Assembly (NCBI RefSeq): GCF_023273875.1
Contig: NZ_CP096882.1
Span: 62,001 to 126,000, forward strand
Direction: 5' to 3'
Length of the DNA: 64,000 nt
DNA from: Pseudarthrobacter sp. SSS035
GTDB lineage: Bacteria; Actinomycetota; Actinomycetes; Actinomycetales; Micrococcaceae
Position 1 is the first letter of the stretch. Each line of letters begins with the position of its first letter. This document shows positions 37,624 to 47,032 of this stretch, piece by piece. The position numbers and the translations under genes were made by a program. The notes under the pieces are model-generated. The model was not told the DNA's origin, did no database searches, and worked only from the letters and a program-made list of their open reading frames with translations.

Positions 37624-39006
37624 GTGGCCGATCAGGCAACTGCGCAAGAATTCGACATCCTGGTACTAGGTGGCGGCAGCGGCGGATACGCCACAGCCCT
37701 GCGTGCCGTACAGCTTGGCTTGACCGTTGGTCTGGTTGAGAAGGCCAAACTGGGCGGCACCTGCCTGCACAACGGCTGTATCCCCACCAAGGCCTTGCTG
37801 CACTCCGCAGAAGTTGCCGACCACGCCCGCGACGGCGCCAAGTACGGCGTGAACGTGGAGTTCCAGTCCATCGACATGACCGCCGTGAACGCCTACAAGG
37901 ACGGCATCATTGCCGGTAAGTTTAAGGGCCTGCAGGGTCTGATCAAGGGCAAGGGCATCACCGTCATTGAGGGCGAAGGCAAGCTCACCGCCCCGGACAC
38001 CATCACCGTGAACGGCACGGCCTACAAGGGCAAGAACATCGTCCTCGCCACCGGCTCCTACTCCCGCTCCCTTCCGGGCCTGGAAATCGGCGGCCGCGTG
38101 ATCACCTCTGACGAAGCCCTGAAGATGGACTACGTGCCCAAGAGCGTCATCGTCCTGGGCGGCGGCGTCATCGGCGTCGAATTCGCTTCAGTATGGAAGT
38201 CCTTCGGCGTGGACGTCACCATCGTTGAGGGCCTGCCTTCCCTGGTTCCCAACGAAGACGCTTCGATCATCAAGGTCCTGGAGCGCACCTTCAAGAAGCG
38301 CGGCATCAAGTTCAACACCGGCACCTTCTTCCAGGGCGTCGAGCAGGACAACGACGGCGTCAAGGTCACCCTGGTGGACGGCAAGACGTTCGAAGCGGAC
38401 CTTCTGCTCGTGGCTGTCGGACGCGGACCGTCCACGGCGGGCCTGGGATTCGAAGAAGCGGGCGTCACCATTGACCGCGGCTTTGTCATCACCAACGAAC
38501 GCCTCCACACCGGCGTCGGCAACGTCTACGCCGTCGGCGACATCGTTCCCGGCGTGCAGCTGGCACACCGCGGATTCCAGCAGGGCATCTTCGTCGCCGA
38601 AGAAATCGCCGGCATGAAGCCCGTGGTTGTCGACGACATCAACGTCCCCAAGGTCACCTTCTGCGATCCCGAGATTGCCTCGGTGGGATACTCCGAGAAA
38701 GCCGCCAAGGAGAAGTTCGGCGAAGACAGGGTTGAAAGCACGGAATACAACCTGGCCGGAAACGGCAAGAGCGCCATTCTGGGCACGGGCGGCATCATCA
38801 AGTTCGTCCGCGAAAAAGACGGCCCGGTTGTTGGCGTCCACATGATCGGCACCCGCGTCGGCGAGCAGATCGGCGAAGCCCAGCTGATCGTCAACTGGGA
38901 AGCCTACCCGGAAGATGTTGCCGGACTCATCCACGCGCACCCGACGCAGAACGAGGCACTCGGCGAGGCCGCAATGGCCCTGGCCGGTCGCCCGCTTCAC
39001 GGCTAA
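37624..39006 (+). CDS. lpdA: Dihydrolipoamide dehydrogenase (E3)
   Basis: 460 residues from GTG 37624. FAD-binding GGGSGGYATALRA, redox-active disulphide in GTCLHNGCIPTK, NAD-binding VLGGGVIGVEFASVW and the C-terminal catalytic HPTQNE are all present. It reoxidises lipoyl groups of the 2-oxoacid dehydrogenase complexes and passes electrons to NAD+. It is next to sucB, whose E2 it serves. Confidence 0.97.
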   Translation: MADQATAQEFDILVLGGGSGGYATALRAVQLGLTVGLVEKAKLGGTCLHNGCIPTKALLHSAEVADHARDGAKYGVNVEFQSIDMTAVNAYKDGIIAGKFKGLQGLIKGKGITVIEGEGKLTAPDTITVNGTAYKGKNIVLATGSYSRSLPGLEIGGRVITSDEALKMDYVPKSVIVLGGGVIGVEFASVWKSFGVDVTIVEGLPSLVPNEDASIIKVLERTFKKRGIKFNTGTFFQGVEQDNDGVKVTLVDGKTFEADLLLVAVGRGPSTAGLGFEEAGVTIDRGFVITNERLHTGVGNVYAVGDIVPGVQLAHRGFQQGIFVAEEIAGMKPVVVDDINVPKVTFCDPEIASVGYSEKAAKEKFGEDRVESTEYNLAGNGKSAILGTGGIIKFVREKDGPVVGVHMIGTRVGEQIGEAQLIVNWEAYPEDVAGLIHAHPTQNEALGEAAMALAGRPLHG

Positions 39007-39041
39007 TTACAGCCAGCAGCACAGCAAGACAACAGGGCTTG

Positions 39042-39070
39042 GTGCACCCGGCGTGACCCGCCGGGTGCAC
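39042..39070. terminator. Hairpin between lpdA and sucB
   Basis: GTGCACCCGGC pairs with GCCGGGTGCAC over a 7-base loop, 36 bp past the lpdA stop and 61 bp before sucB. No T run follows, so it may attenuate or stabilise the message rather than stop it. Confidence 0.5.
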
Positions 39071-39130
39071 TAAGCTCGAACAAGCCAGCCATCATCCGCA
39101 CAAAAGATCAATAAGGAGAACGGGGACGAC

Positions 39131-40870
39131 ATGTCTGAATCCGTTAACTTGCCCGCCCTCGGTGAGAGCGTCACCGAAGGAACCGTCACCCGCTGGCTCA
39201 AGCAGGTAGGTGACCGGGTAGAGGTGGACGAACCGCTGCTCGAGGTTTCCACCGACAAAGTAGACACCGAAATCCCCTCTCCGATTGCCGGCATCATCGA
39301 GGAAATCCTCGTAGCCGAAGACGAGACCGCCGAAGTAGGCGCTCCCCTGGTCCGTATCGGCGACGGCTCCGGCGGCGGCGCAGCCCCCGAAGCAGCAGCA
39401 CCGGCCGTGGAAGCCCCCGCCGCACCGGCTGCAGAGGCGCCGGCTGAAGAGGCCCCGGCCGCAGAAGCACCGGCTGCGGAAGCTCCCGCAGCGGCAGCAT
39501 CCGCCGCTTCGGACGGCGAAAGCCACGACGTCACCCTCCCGGCACTGGGCGAAAGCGTCACCGAAGGAACCGTCACCCGCTGGCTGAAGGCCGTGGGCGA
39601 CACCGTTGCAGTGGACGAACCGCTACTCGAGGTATCCACGGACAAGGTTGACACCGAAATCCCGTCCCCCGTCGCGGGAACGCTGCAGGAAATCCGTGTC
39701 AACGAAGACGAAACCGCCGAAGTTGGCGCCGTCCTCGCCGTCATCGGCTCCGGCGCGGCAGCCCCTGCAGCCTCCGCACCGTCACCAGCAGCAGCGCCGG
39801 CACCCGCCGCCGCGCCTGCCGCACCGGCGCCCGCAGCGGCACCGGCACCCGAAGCACCCAAGGCAGAGCCTGCTCCGGCGGCACCTGCCGCAGCAGCACC
39901 GGCACCCGTTTCAGCCCCGGCACCCGCAGCCGAGCCTGCTGCCGGCGGCGAGTCCGGCTACGTGACTCCCCTGGTCCGGAAGCTGGCCAACCAGCACGGC
40001 GTGGACGTCGCATCACTGTCCGGCACCGGCGTCGGTGGGCGCATCCGCAAGCAGGACGTCCTCGCCGCTGCGGAAGCCAAGGCCGCTCCCGCTGCAGCAG
40101 CACCGGCCAAGCCGTCCGCCGCTCCGGCGGGCCCGGCTGCCTCCTCGCTGCGTGGCACCACGCAGAAGGCACCCCGCATCCGCCAGGTCATCGCCCGCCG
40201 TATGCGCGAATCCCTCGAAATCTCCACGCAGCTCACACAGGTGCACGAAGTGGACATGACCAAGGTGGCCAAGCTCCGCCTGAAGGCCAAGAACTCCTTC
40301 CTGGCCCAGAACGGCGTCAAGCTCACCTTCCTGCCGTTTATCGCCAAGGCCGTGGCCGAGGCCCTCAAGCAGCACCCCAAGCTCAACGCTGCGTACGACG
40401 AGGACAAGCAGGAGATCACGTACCACAACGCCGAACACCTGGCGATCGCAGTGGACACCGACAAGGGCCTCCTGGTTCCGGTCATCTCCGATGCCGGCAA
40501 CCTGAACCTGGCCGGACTGGCCGCCAAGATCGCCGACGTTGCCGGGCGCACCCGCGACGGCAAGATCGGCCCGGACGAACTGTCCGGCGGAACGTTCAGC
40601 ATCACCAACATCGGTTCGGTCGGCGCCCTGTTCGACACCCCGATCATCAACCAGCCTCAGGTCGGCATCCTGGGCACCGGCGCGATCGTCAAGCGCCCCG
40701 TGGTGGTGGCCGATGAGAACGGTGACGACTCGATCGCCATCCGCTCCATGATGTACCTGTCCCTCACGTACGACCACCGCCTGGTGGACGGCGCGGATGC
40801 GGGCCGCTTCCTCCAGACCCTGAAGGCCCGCCTTGAAGAAGGCGCCTTCGAGGCCGACCTGGGACTCTAA
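39131..40870 (+). CDS. sucB: 2-oxoglutarate dehydrogenase E2, dihydrolipoyllysine succinyltransferase
   Basis: 579 residues. Two lipoyl domains (about 3-78 and 132-207) carry the lipoylated Lys in STDKVDTE at residues 43 and 172. They are joined by Ala/Pro/Glu linkers. A peripheral subunit-binding domain (VTPLVRKLANQHGVDVASLSG) follows, then the catalytic core with His549 in DHRLVDGADAG. It transfers succinyl groups to CoA in the TCA cycle. The two lipoyl domains are also close at the DNA level, a recent internal duplication or gene conversion. GGAGAACGG precedes the ATG. Confidence 0.95.
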   Translation: MSESVNLPALGESVTEGTVTRWLKQVGDRVEVDEPLLEVSTDKVDTEIPSPIAGIIEEILVAEDETAEVGAPLVRIGDGSGGGAAPEAAAPAVEAPAAPAAEAPAEEAPAAEAPAAEAPAAAASAASDGESHDVTLPALGESVTEGTVTRWLKAVGDTVAVDEPLLEVSTDKVDTEIPSPVAGTLQEIRVNEDETAEVGAVLAVIGSGAAAPAASAPSPAAAPAPAAAPAAPAPAAAPAPEAPKAEPAPAAPAAAAPAPVSAPAPAAEPAAGGESGYVTPLVRKLANQHGVDVASLSGTGVGGRIRKQDVLAAAEAKAAPAAAAPAKPSAAPAGPAASSLRGTTQKAPRIRQVIARRMRESLEISTQLTQVHEVDMTKVAKLRLKAKNSFLAQNGVKLTFLPFIAKAVAEALKQHPKLNAAYDEDKQEITYHNAEHLAIAVDTDKGLLVPVISDAGNLNLAGLAAKIADVAGRTRDGKIGPDELSGGTFSITNIGSVGALFDTPIINQPQVGILGTGAIVKRPVVVADENGDDSIAIRSMMYLSLTYDHRLVDGADAGRFLQTLKARLEEGAFEADLGL

Positions 40871-40881
40871 CCCCAGGCCAG

Positions 40882-40947
40882 AACCGCACGACGGCGGTGC
40901 ACGTGCCGGTGGGAAACCACCGGAAGGCGTGCACCGCCGTCGCGGTT
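40882..40947 (+). terminator. Strong branched intrinsic terminator after sucB
   Basis: A long stem (AACCGC, GACGGCGGTGCACG paired with CGTGCACCGCCGTC, GCGGTT) encloses a second stem CCGGTGG/CCACCGG with a GAAA tetraloop, and is followed by TTTAA. It ends the lpdA-sucB region. Confidence 0.88.
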
Positions 40948-41032
40948 TAAGGCGCAGCGCTGTCTCCGCCGACACAGAAACTCTGCGGCCGGCCTTACTA
41001 CATGATGTAGAACCCCTGCGTAGACTGGTCGC

Positions 41033-41383
41033 ATGATTATCGTGTACAACATCGTGGTCTTCTTGCACATCGTCGGCGCCGCTATGATCGTCGGAATCTG
41101 GATCGGGAACATGAAAACCCCCACGGTCCACCCCCGGCAGTTCGACGGCGCAGCTCTTCAGCTCATCACCGGCATTGTGCTGATGGGCCTGATCCCGTCC
41201 CTGGACATGGACGCGAATTACTTCAAGCTGGGCATCAAGTTCGCGATTGCACTGGCCGTCGGCGTGCTGGCTTTCATCGGCCGCCGCAAATACAAAAAGG
41301 GCGAAGACATCAGCAAGGGCCTGGCCCACGGAGTTGGCGGACTTGCACTGCTTAACGTGGCCATCGCCACGCTGTGGAACTGA
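41033..41383 (+). CDS. Small integral membrane protein, unknown
   Basis: 116 residues, MIIVYNIVVFLHIVGAAMIVGIWIGNMK. Four hydrophobic segments cover about 3-25, 40-58, 65-85 and 95-115. The His in FLHIVGAAM and in GLAHGVGGLA could bind haem or metal, as in small CopD/DUF2269-like proteins, but no family can be named. It is flanked by a terminator on each side, so it is a single transcription unit. Confidence 0.75.
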   Translation: MIIVYNIVVFLHIVGAAMIVGIWIGNMKTPTVHPRQFDGAALQLITGIVLMGLIPSLDMDANYFKLGIKFAIALAVGVLAFIGRRKYKKGEDISKGLAHGVGGLALLNVAIATLWN

Positions 41384-41403
41384 ACGCCGGCTGAACCACT
41401 CAC

Positions 41404-41440
41404 GACGGCGCCGCTCCCCCTCTGTGGGTGCGGCGCCGTC
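41404..41440 (+). terminator. Intrinsic terminator after the small membrane protein
   Basis: GACGGCGCCGC pairs with GCGGCGCCGTC over a 15-base loop, 20 bp after the stop, followed by GCTGTTT. Confidence 0.8.
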
Positions 41441-41614
41441 GCTGTTTAACGGCCAAGCGGTGACCGCCACGCAGCCGCCAGGCGGCTGGGCTGCGTAGTC
41501 ACAATCCACTGAGAGCGGACACCCTGTGCACGGCCGCCGCTCAATCCCTAGGATTGGAACCGGCGGGGCCAGGCAACGGCCGGTCCCGGTTCGAACCGAC
41601 TTTGAGGAGTGGAC

Positions 41615-42043
41615 ATGGCAGCAACACGCACCGCGCACACAGTATGGAACGGCGACCTGATGACGGGGTCGGGTCAGACCACGCTGGACAGCTCCGGCCT
41701 GGGCACATTTGAGGTCACCTGGAAGGCACGCACCGAAGCGGCCGAGGGCAAGACCAGCCCGGAAGAACTGATCGCCGCAGCACACGCGAGCTGCTTCTCA
41801 ATGGCGTTCAGCAACATGCTCGCCCAGGCCGGACATGCTCCAGACGAAGTCAACACCAAAGCCGACGTGACGTTCGTCCCCGGCACCGGCATCACCGGGA
41901 GCCACCTGACCATGTCCGCCAAGATCCCCGGCGTCTCCGAAGAGGAGTTCCAGCGGATCGCCGGCGAGGCCAAGACCGGCTGCCCGGTTTCCGGCGCGCT
42001 GGCCAGCATCGCGATCACCCTGGACGCGTCCCTGGAATCCTAA
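41615..42043 (+). CDS. OsmC family peroxiredoxin
   Basis: 142 residues from ATG 41615, placed 7 bases after GAGGAG; an in-frame GTG six bases earlier is less likely. The two redox Cys are in AHASCFSMAFS and KTGCPVSGAL, with Arg/Glu features of OsmC (SPEELIAAAHA). It reduces organic hydroperoxides using thiols. It is expressed alone, between two terminators. Confidence 0.93.
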   Translation: MAATRTAHTVWNGDLMTGSGQTTLDSSGLGTFEVTWKARTEAAEGKTSPEELIAAAHASCFSMAFSNMLAQAGHAPDEVNTKADVTFVPGTGITGSHLTMSAKIPGVSEEEFQRIAGEAKTGCPVSGALASIAITLDASLES

Positions 42044-42100
42044 TCTGCTCCGGCGGCTTCCGCGTTCGCTATGGACGCTGACCGCTCCTGAGACAGAGCA

Positions 42101-42139
42101 GGCCCTGCCCCGCCCGGACTAACCGGGAGGGGCAGGGCC
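42101..42139 (+). terminator. Intrinsic terminator after osmC
   Basis: GGCCCTGCCCC pairs with GGGGCAGGGCC, with an inner CCGG/CCGG pair, followed by TTCTTTG. It lies in the gap before the convergent tricorn-like gene and could end transcripts from either side. Confidence 0.85.
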
Positions 42140-42167
42140 TTCTTTGTTCTGTGGCGCCGGGCCGGCC

Positions 42168-45100
42168 TTAGTCGCCGTGCCGGCGGGCCGGAAGCGGCGC
42201 CGGCTTCAGGCGACGGTAGCCTTCACGGACCGGGGGCTTGTCCGTGGGCAGCTCCTGGATCATTTCCTTGAGCGCACCGATCCCGTATTCCAGCTGGGGG
42301 TCCCTGCCGGCGGCATAAGCGTGGGGCGGGTAAAGCACTTCGATGTCGGGATCCACGCCGTAGTTTTCCACGGACCAGCCCACGCCACCACCGAACCAGG
42401 TGGCGTACCGCGGCTGGGTCACGCCGGTACCGTCGGCCAGGGAGAACCTGTTGTCGATCCCCACCACACCGCCCCACGTGCGCGTGCCGACCACCGGGCC
42501 GATCCCCCGCAGTTTGGAGACCTGGGTGATGATGTCGCCGTCGGACCCGGCAAATTCATCGGCGAGGATGATCACCGGACCCCGCGGCGCGTGGTGCGGG
42601 TAGGTCCGCGGACGTTCGCCGCGGGGCATGCTCCAGCCGGTGACCTTCCGGCCAATCAGCTCCGCCACCAGCTGGGACGTGTGTCCGCCACGGTTCCGGC
42701 GGACATCCACGATGAGCCCGTCCAGGGCAGTTTCGGTGTCCAGGTCGCGGTGCAGCTGCGCCCAGCCGTTGGCCATCATGTCCGGGATGTGCAAATACCC
42801 GAAGCGGCCGCCGGAGGCCTCCCGGACGATCCCGCGGTTCGCGGCCACCCACTCCTGGTAGCGCAGTCGCTCCTCGTCCTTGACCGGGATCACAGCGATC
42901 CTCCGCTGCTCCCCTGCCTCGACTCCATGCCCGGCTCCGTTGCGTAATGTCAGCTCCACAGCCCGTCCGGCGGCGCCCACCAGCTGCATCGCGGGGCTCA
43001 CCGTGGCGGACAGCGGCACACCGTCGATGGCCAGTACGACGTCCCCGGCCATGGCGGCGGCGCCGGGCCGGGTCAGCGGGGAGGTGGCCAGCGGGTCCGA
43101 GGATTCGCCGGCCAGGATGCGGGTGATCTCCCAGCCTGCCGGTGTGAACGTGAAGTCTGCGCCAAGCCGTCCCTGGCCGTTGCTGCCGTTTTCCGTGACG
43201 GCTGCGGGCCGGACGTAGGCGTGCGAGGTGCCCAGTTCCCCGTGCAGCTCCCAGAGCAGGTCCACCAGGTCGTCGTGGGACCCCAACCGGTCAACGATCG
43301 GACGGTACCGCTTATGGATCGATTCCCAGTCCTGTCCTGCCATGTCTTCGGCCCAGAAGAAATCGCGCTGCAGGCGCCAGGCTTCGTCGAACGCCTGGCC
43401 CCAGACGCTGAGGGGATCCATCATCACGCGGATGCGGCCCAGGTCCACCTTGACCAGCTGGCCGGATTCCTCATCGGCTTTGGCAGCAGAAGGAACCACG
43501 CTGACCTGCTTGTCGTTGACCAGCACTACTTTCTTGCCATCGCCCGAGAGCCGGTAGCTGTCCAGGGATTCCACCAGCGTGGCGGACTTACGGCGGGCCA
43601 GGTCGAACCGGACCAGGCTCGGGCGGGCGTCCTTGTCTTCCTGGCTGGCTTTGCCGTCGCCGGTGACGCCTGCCAGGGCCCAGTCCAGCCATAGCAGTGC
43701 ACCCTCCGTTGACGTGAGTGACGTGTAGTTGCCCTGGGGCACCGGAACGCCGATGACACGGTGGGCCAGCCCGGCCGGATCCACGTGGACCGCGGGACCT
43801 GCCGCGGTGTCTGCGTCCGTGGTGTCCGCGCTGTCCGTGTTTGCGGCAGGGGACAGGTCAACTTCGGGGCCAAACGGCGACGGCGTCGTGGCAGCCAGTG
43901 CCACCAGGTACGGCTTGATGGGGCTGGGGAAGGACAGGTCGAACGAGTGGCCGTCGTACACCGGATCAAAGCTGCGGTTGGACAGGAAGGCCAGGAACTT
44001 ACCGTCCGGCGTGAAGCTTGGGGACCCGTCGCAGAAACGGCCGTCCGTGACCTCGACGATGCCGCCCGCCAGGTCCGCGGCATTAGCCAGCCGGAGCCGG
44101 CTCCGGGAGCCGAACGAGGTGACAGGTTCGGACCAGGCAAGCCACTGGGAGTCAGGAGACCACGCGAGTTCCGCGATGCTGCCCTCGCCGATGCTGGTGA
44201 CGAGGGAAAGCACACCGGTGGTTGTGTCCGCCACAAAGACATCCCCGAAGGAGGTACCCACCGCAAGCCACCGGCCATCGGGGCTCGCTTCCAGGGCGCT
44301 GGCGCGTGACGGCGTCGGGAAGGCGATGCGGGTCGGCAGGCCGGACGGTCCTGCGTTGGCGGCGGCTTCCGACGGGCCGTGGGCGGCGTCGGCCGGGGAG
44401 TCATCGGCCCGGGAGTCATCGGGCACCGGAACAACGACGTCGGCAATCACCGGTGCGGACGATGCCGCCGCGGGAACCGGACGCGGCAGTGGCGCTTCCG
44501 ACTGGTCCCGGGCTGCTGCAGCGGGTACGGCAGCCGGGGCTGCCGTGACGGCAGGGACCACGGTGTCGGGGACCTGCGCGGCAATCTCCTTGATGTAGAT
44601 CGCCTCCACGCCGTCGTGATCGGCGACGTAAGCCAGACGGCCGCCGTCGAGCGGCCTGGGGAGCCGTGCCCGGACACCCGGGGTGGCCTCGACGATACGG
44701 GAGGGGCCGTCCTGGTGACGGAGCCAGTGAAGGGTGCCATGGGCCTCCACTGCGCTGGCGGAGCCGCTGTCATCCGGCACCACCGTGCCCAGATGTTTGG
44801 AGATTTTCAGCAGGCCCGGTCGACGCGATTGCGACGCGGAACCCAGCGAGATGTCCAGCCGTACCGCGGCAGAGGACAGATCGTGCAGGATCCAGAGCTC
44901 ACCGGCGGATTCGAAGATGACCCGCCCGCCGTCGGTGGACGCGTGCCGGACGTAGAAGTCCTCGTGGTCGGTGTGCCGTCGAAGATCGCCGCCGCCGGGC
45001 AGCACCGAGTACAGGTTTCCGTAGCCCTCGTGGTCTGACAGGAACGCGATGCGCCCGTCCACCCACATCGGATCTGCGAGGTTTCCGCCGAGGTGGGGAA

Positions 45101-45662
45101 CGAGGCGCTCGAACTCCCCGTTTCCGTCGGCGTCAATCCAGAGCTTGCCCGCGGTACCGCCGCGGTACCGCTTCCACCAGGCCGGTTCACGGGAGAGCAC
45201 ACTGGCCAGGACAACCGGCCGCTCGTCCCCCACTTCCGGACCAAAGGCCACGGATTCGACCGGTCCGAAGGGGAGCTCCTCGGCCGACCCGCCGTCGACC
45301 GGGACGCTGTAAGCGTAGGTATGCCGGCTTTCAGCCTGGCGGAACGCGCTGGTCACTACTGCATCGCCGGCTGCCGTGAAGCCTTTGACCTTGGTTGTGG
45401 CGTGGCCGAAATACGTCAGTTGCCGGTAGCCACCGCCGTCCACCTCCGCCGAGACCACTTCCGGGGCGGTTCCCTGGACGACGGTCCAGACCAGCCGTTT
45501 GCCGTCAGGCGTAAACCGCGGATTGCGGGCGGGCAGCTGCAGTGACGAAACCCGCCAGGCGCGGCCGCCGCTGAGCGGCGCGATCCACACGTCGTCCTCT
45601 GCCACAAACGTGACCAGATCGCCGTGGACATGCGGAAACCGGAAGTAGCTCGAAGAAGTCAT
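42168..45662 (-). CDS. Tricorn-like S41 serine protease
   Basis: 1164 residues. The N-terminal 600 form WD/Kelch-like beta-propeller repeats (FTPDGKRLVWT, WSPDSQWLAWS, FTPDGKFLAFLS). A PDZ-like domain follows (DVVLAIDGVPLS), then the S41 core with catalytic His about 814 (TSHAYVRP) and Ser about 1040 (DEFAGSDGDI). This order matches tricorn protease, which trims oligopeptides from the proteasome. An Ala/Pro-rich insert near residues 370-420 is not part of the usual fold. There is no signal peptide. Confidence 0.92.
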   Translation of the reverse strand: MTSSSYFRFPHVHGDLVTFVAEDDVWIAPLSGGRAWRVSSLQLPARNPRFTPDGKRLVWTVVQGTAPEVVSAEVDGGGYRQLTYFGHATTKVKGFTAAGDAVVTSAFRQAESRHTYAYSVPVDGGSAEELPFGPVESVAFGPEVGDERPVVLASVLSREPAWWKRYRGGTAGKLWIDADGNGEFERLVPHLGGNLADPMWVDGRIAFLSDHEGYGNLYSVLPGGGDLRRHTDHEDFYVRHASTDGGRVIFESAGELWILHDLSSAAVRLDISLGSASQSRRPGLLKISKHLGTVVPDDSGSASAVEAHGTLHWLRHQDGPSRIVEATPGVRARLPRPLDGGRLAYVADHDGVEAIYIKEIAAQVPDTVVPAVTAAPAAVPAAAARDQSEAPLPRPVPAAASSAPVIADVVVPVPDDSRADDSPADAAHGPSEAAANAGPSGLPTRIAFPTPSRASALEASPDGRWLAVGTSFGDVFVADTTTGVLSLVTSIGEGSIAELAWSPDSQWLAWSEPVTSFGSRSRLRLANAADLAGGIVEVTDGRFCDGSPSFTPDGKFLAFLSNRSFDPVYDGHSFDLSFPSPIKPYLVALAATTPSPFGPEVDLSPAANTDSADTTDADTAAGPAVHVDPAGLAHRVIGVPVPQGNYTSLTSTEGALLWLDWALAGVTGDGKASQEDKDARPSLVRFDLARRKSATLVESLDSYRLSGDGKKVVLVNDKQVSVVPSAAKADEESGQLVKVDLGRIRVMMDPLSVWGQAFDEAWRLQRDFFWAEDMAGQDWESIHKRYRPIVDRLGSHDDLVDLLWELHGELGTSHAYVRPAAVTENGSNGQGRLGADFTFTPAGWEITRILAGESSDPLATSPLTRPGAAAMAGDVVLAIDGVPLSATVSPAMQLVGAAGRAVELTLRNGAGHGVEAGEQRRIAVIPVKDEERLRYQEWVAANRGIVREASGGRFGYLHIPDMMANGWAQLHRDLDTETALDGLIVDVRRNRGGHTSQLVAELIGRKVTGWSMPRGERPRTYPHHAPRGPVIILADEFAGSDGDIITQVSKLRGIGPVVGTRTWGGVVGIDNRFSLADGTGVTQPRYATWFGGGVGWSVENYGVDPDIEVLYPPHAYAAGRDPQLEYGIGALKEMIQELPTDKPPVREGYRRLKPAPLPARRHGD

Positions 45663-45736
45663 CGTTCGATCATAGTCAACTCCCGGTACGGTCCCGGGGA
45701 GGTACCGACGGCGTGCGGGCCGTGGTGAGATGGATC

Positions 45737-46630
45737 ATGCACATCGTCATTGCCGGGGCCTCAGGGCTGATCGGGACCCATTTGTCCGCAACGCTGCGAG
45801 AGGCCGGCCATGACGTGACCACTCTCGTCCGACGCGAGCCCACGTCCGCGGCCGAAATCCGCTGGGACCCCGCAGCGCGCCGCCTTGATCCGGCGGCGCT
45901 GGCCGGCGCGGACGCAGTGGTCAACCTCTCCGGTGCCGGGATCGGGGACAGGCCCTGGACCAGACGACGGATCGACGAGCTGATGACTTCGCGCTTGGCA
46001 GCCACCGGCACCCTGACCGCGGCCATGGCCACGCTTGACGACCCGCCGCGCACGTTTATCAGCCAGTCGGCGTCCGGGTACTACGGCGATTCCGGGTCCG
46101 CCCAGCTCCGGGAGAACGCGTCGCCGGGCTCGGGTGTTCTGTCACGTATCTGCGTCGAGTGGGAGGCCGCCGCCCATCGGGCGCCGGCCGGCGTCCGCGT
46201 GGTCACACCACGCACCGGTGTTGTTCTCAGCCCCACAGGCGGCGCGCTGGGCCGGCTGCTGCCGCTGCTTCGCCTCGGGGTGGGCGGTCCACTCGGCCAC
46301 GGCCGGCAGTACTGGCCGTGGATCACTCTTCCGGACGTCGCCGCAGCATTTATGTTCCTCGCTGACTCCGGGCTCCACGGACCGGTCAACGTCTGCGCCC
46401 CCGAAAGCGCTGACGTCAACGCGTTGGTGGGCGCCTTGGCATCCGCGCTCCACCGGCCGGCATTTTTCCGCGTACCGTCGCCGGCCCTGCGCCTGGTCCT
46501 GGGTCAGCTGGCCGATGAACTCATCCTTCCCAGCCAGCGGATGGAACCGGTGGCCCTGGAAGCAGCCGGCTTCCAGTGGCAGCACCCGTCACTGGCCGAG
46601 GCTGCTGCCTGGGTGGCCGGCAAGCCCTGA
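45737..46630 (+). CDS. TIGR01777-type NAD-dependent epimerase
   Basis: 297 residues from ATG 45737 (MHIVIAGASGLIGTHLSATL). Short-chain dehydrogenase Rossmann motif GASGLIG, VVNLSGAGIGDRPWT, active-site-like SASGYYGD, and the C-terminal DUF1731 part (FQWQHPSLAEAAAW) typical of YfcH/TIGR01777 proteins. The substrate is unknown. In related genomes this gene usually precedes lipB; here a carbohydrate cluster follows instead. Confidence 0.9.
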   Translation: MHIVIAGASGLIGTHLSATLREAGHDVTTLVRREPTSAAEIRWDPAARRLDPAALAGADAVVNLSGAGIGDRPWTRRRIDELMTSRLAATGTLTAAMATLDDPPRTFISQSASGYYGDSGSAQLRENASPGSGVLSRICVEWEAAAHRAPAGVRVVTPRTGVVLSPTGGALGRLLPLLRLGVGGPLGHGRQYWPWITLPDVAAAFMFLADSGLHGPVNVCAPESADVNALVGALASALHRPAFFRVPSPALRLVLGQLADELILPSQRMEPVALEAAGFQWQHPSLAEAAAWVAGKP

Positions 46631-47032
46631 CTCAACCGGCTGAGGCAGCCTGCTGGTGTCATTTTCCGAAGACGCGCCTGCAGCGACGGTCCGAAGTCCT
46701 CTGCACAAGTCTCGGTGGCGCGTGCGTTCGCGGTCCGAAGAGGATCCCTCACCGGGGCGGCTGTTGAGCAGGACGGGCATGCCCATTGAGCGCCTGAAGT
46801 CAGGATGAGACAGAGGCCTCGATCGCTCCCGTAGAGCGGTGGGCCTCCCGGACCTGGCCTGGCTCGAACAGGCAACCATCCTCACCAAACTACGGGCTGG
46901 ACACGCACTTACCGGGTATACGCGTCTTGGGAGGTTCATGATCGCTGCAGAAGCTGGGGGGTGCGTGGGGCGAATGCAGCGGACGCCGCCTTCGCGTGCA
47001 GGCAAATGCCCGCTTGCCGGTCTCCTGTGGGG
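46631..47032. other. 402-bp non-coding junction between core locus and glycoside cluster
   Basis: No convincing gene is seen. A 65-codon frame (46839-47036, +) has no recognisable motif and overlaps the LacI gene end. The region separates a conserved housekeeping locus from accessory genes and is a candidate left boundary of the island. No tRNA end or clear att repeat was found. Confidence 0.5.

Noticed and set aside
40013..41785. 590-codon minus-strand frame across sucB and the small membrane protein gene
   Set aside because: It runs through three plus-strand genes and two terminators and has no recognisable domain.
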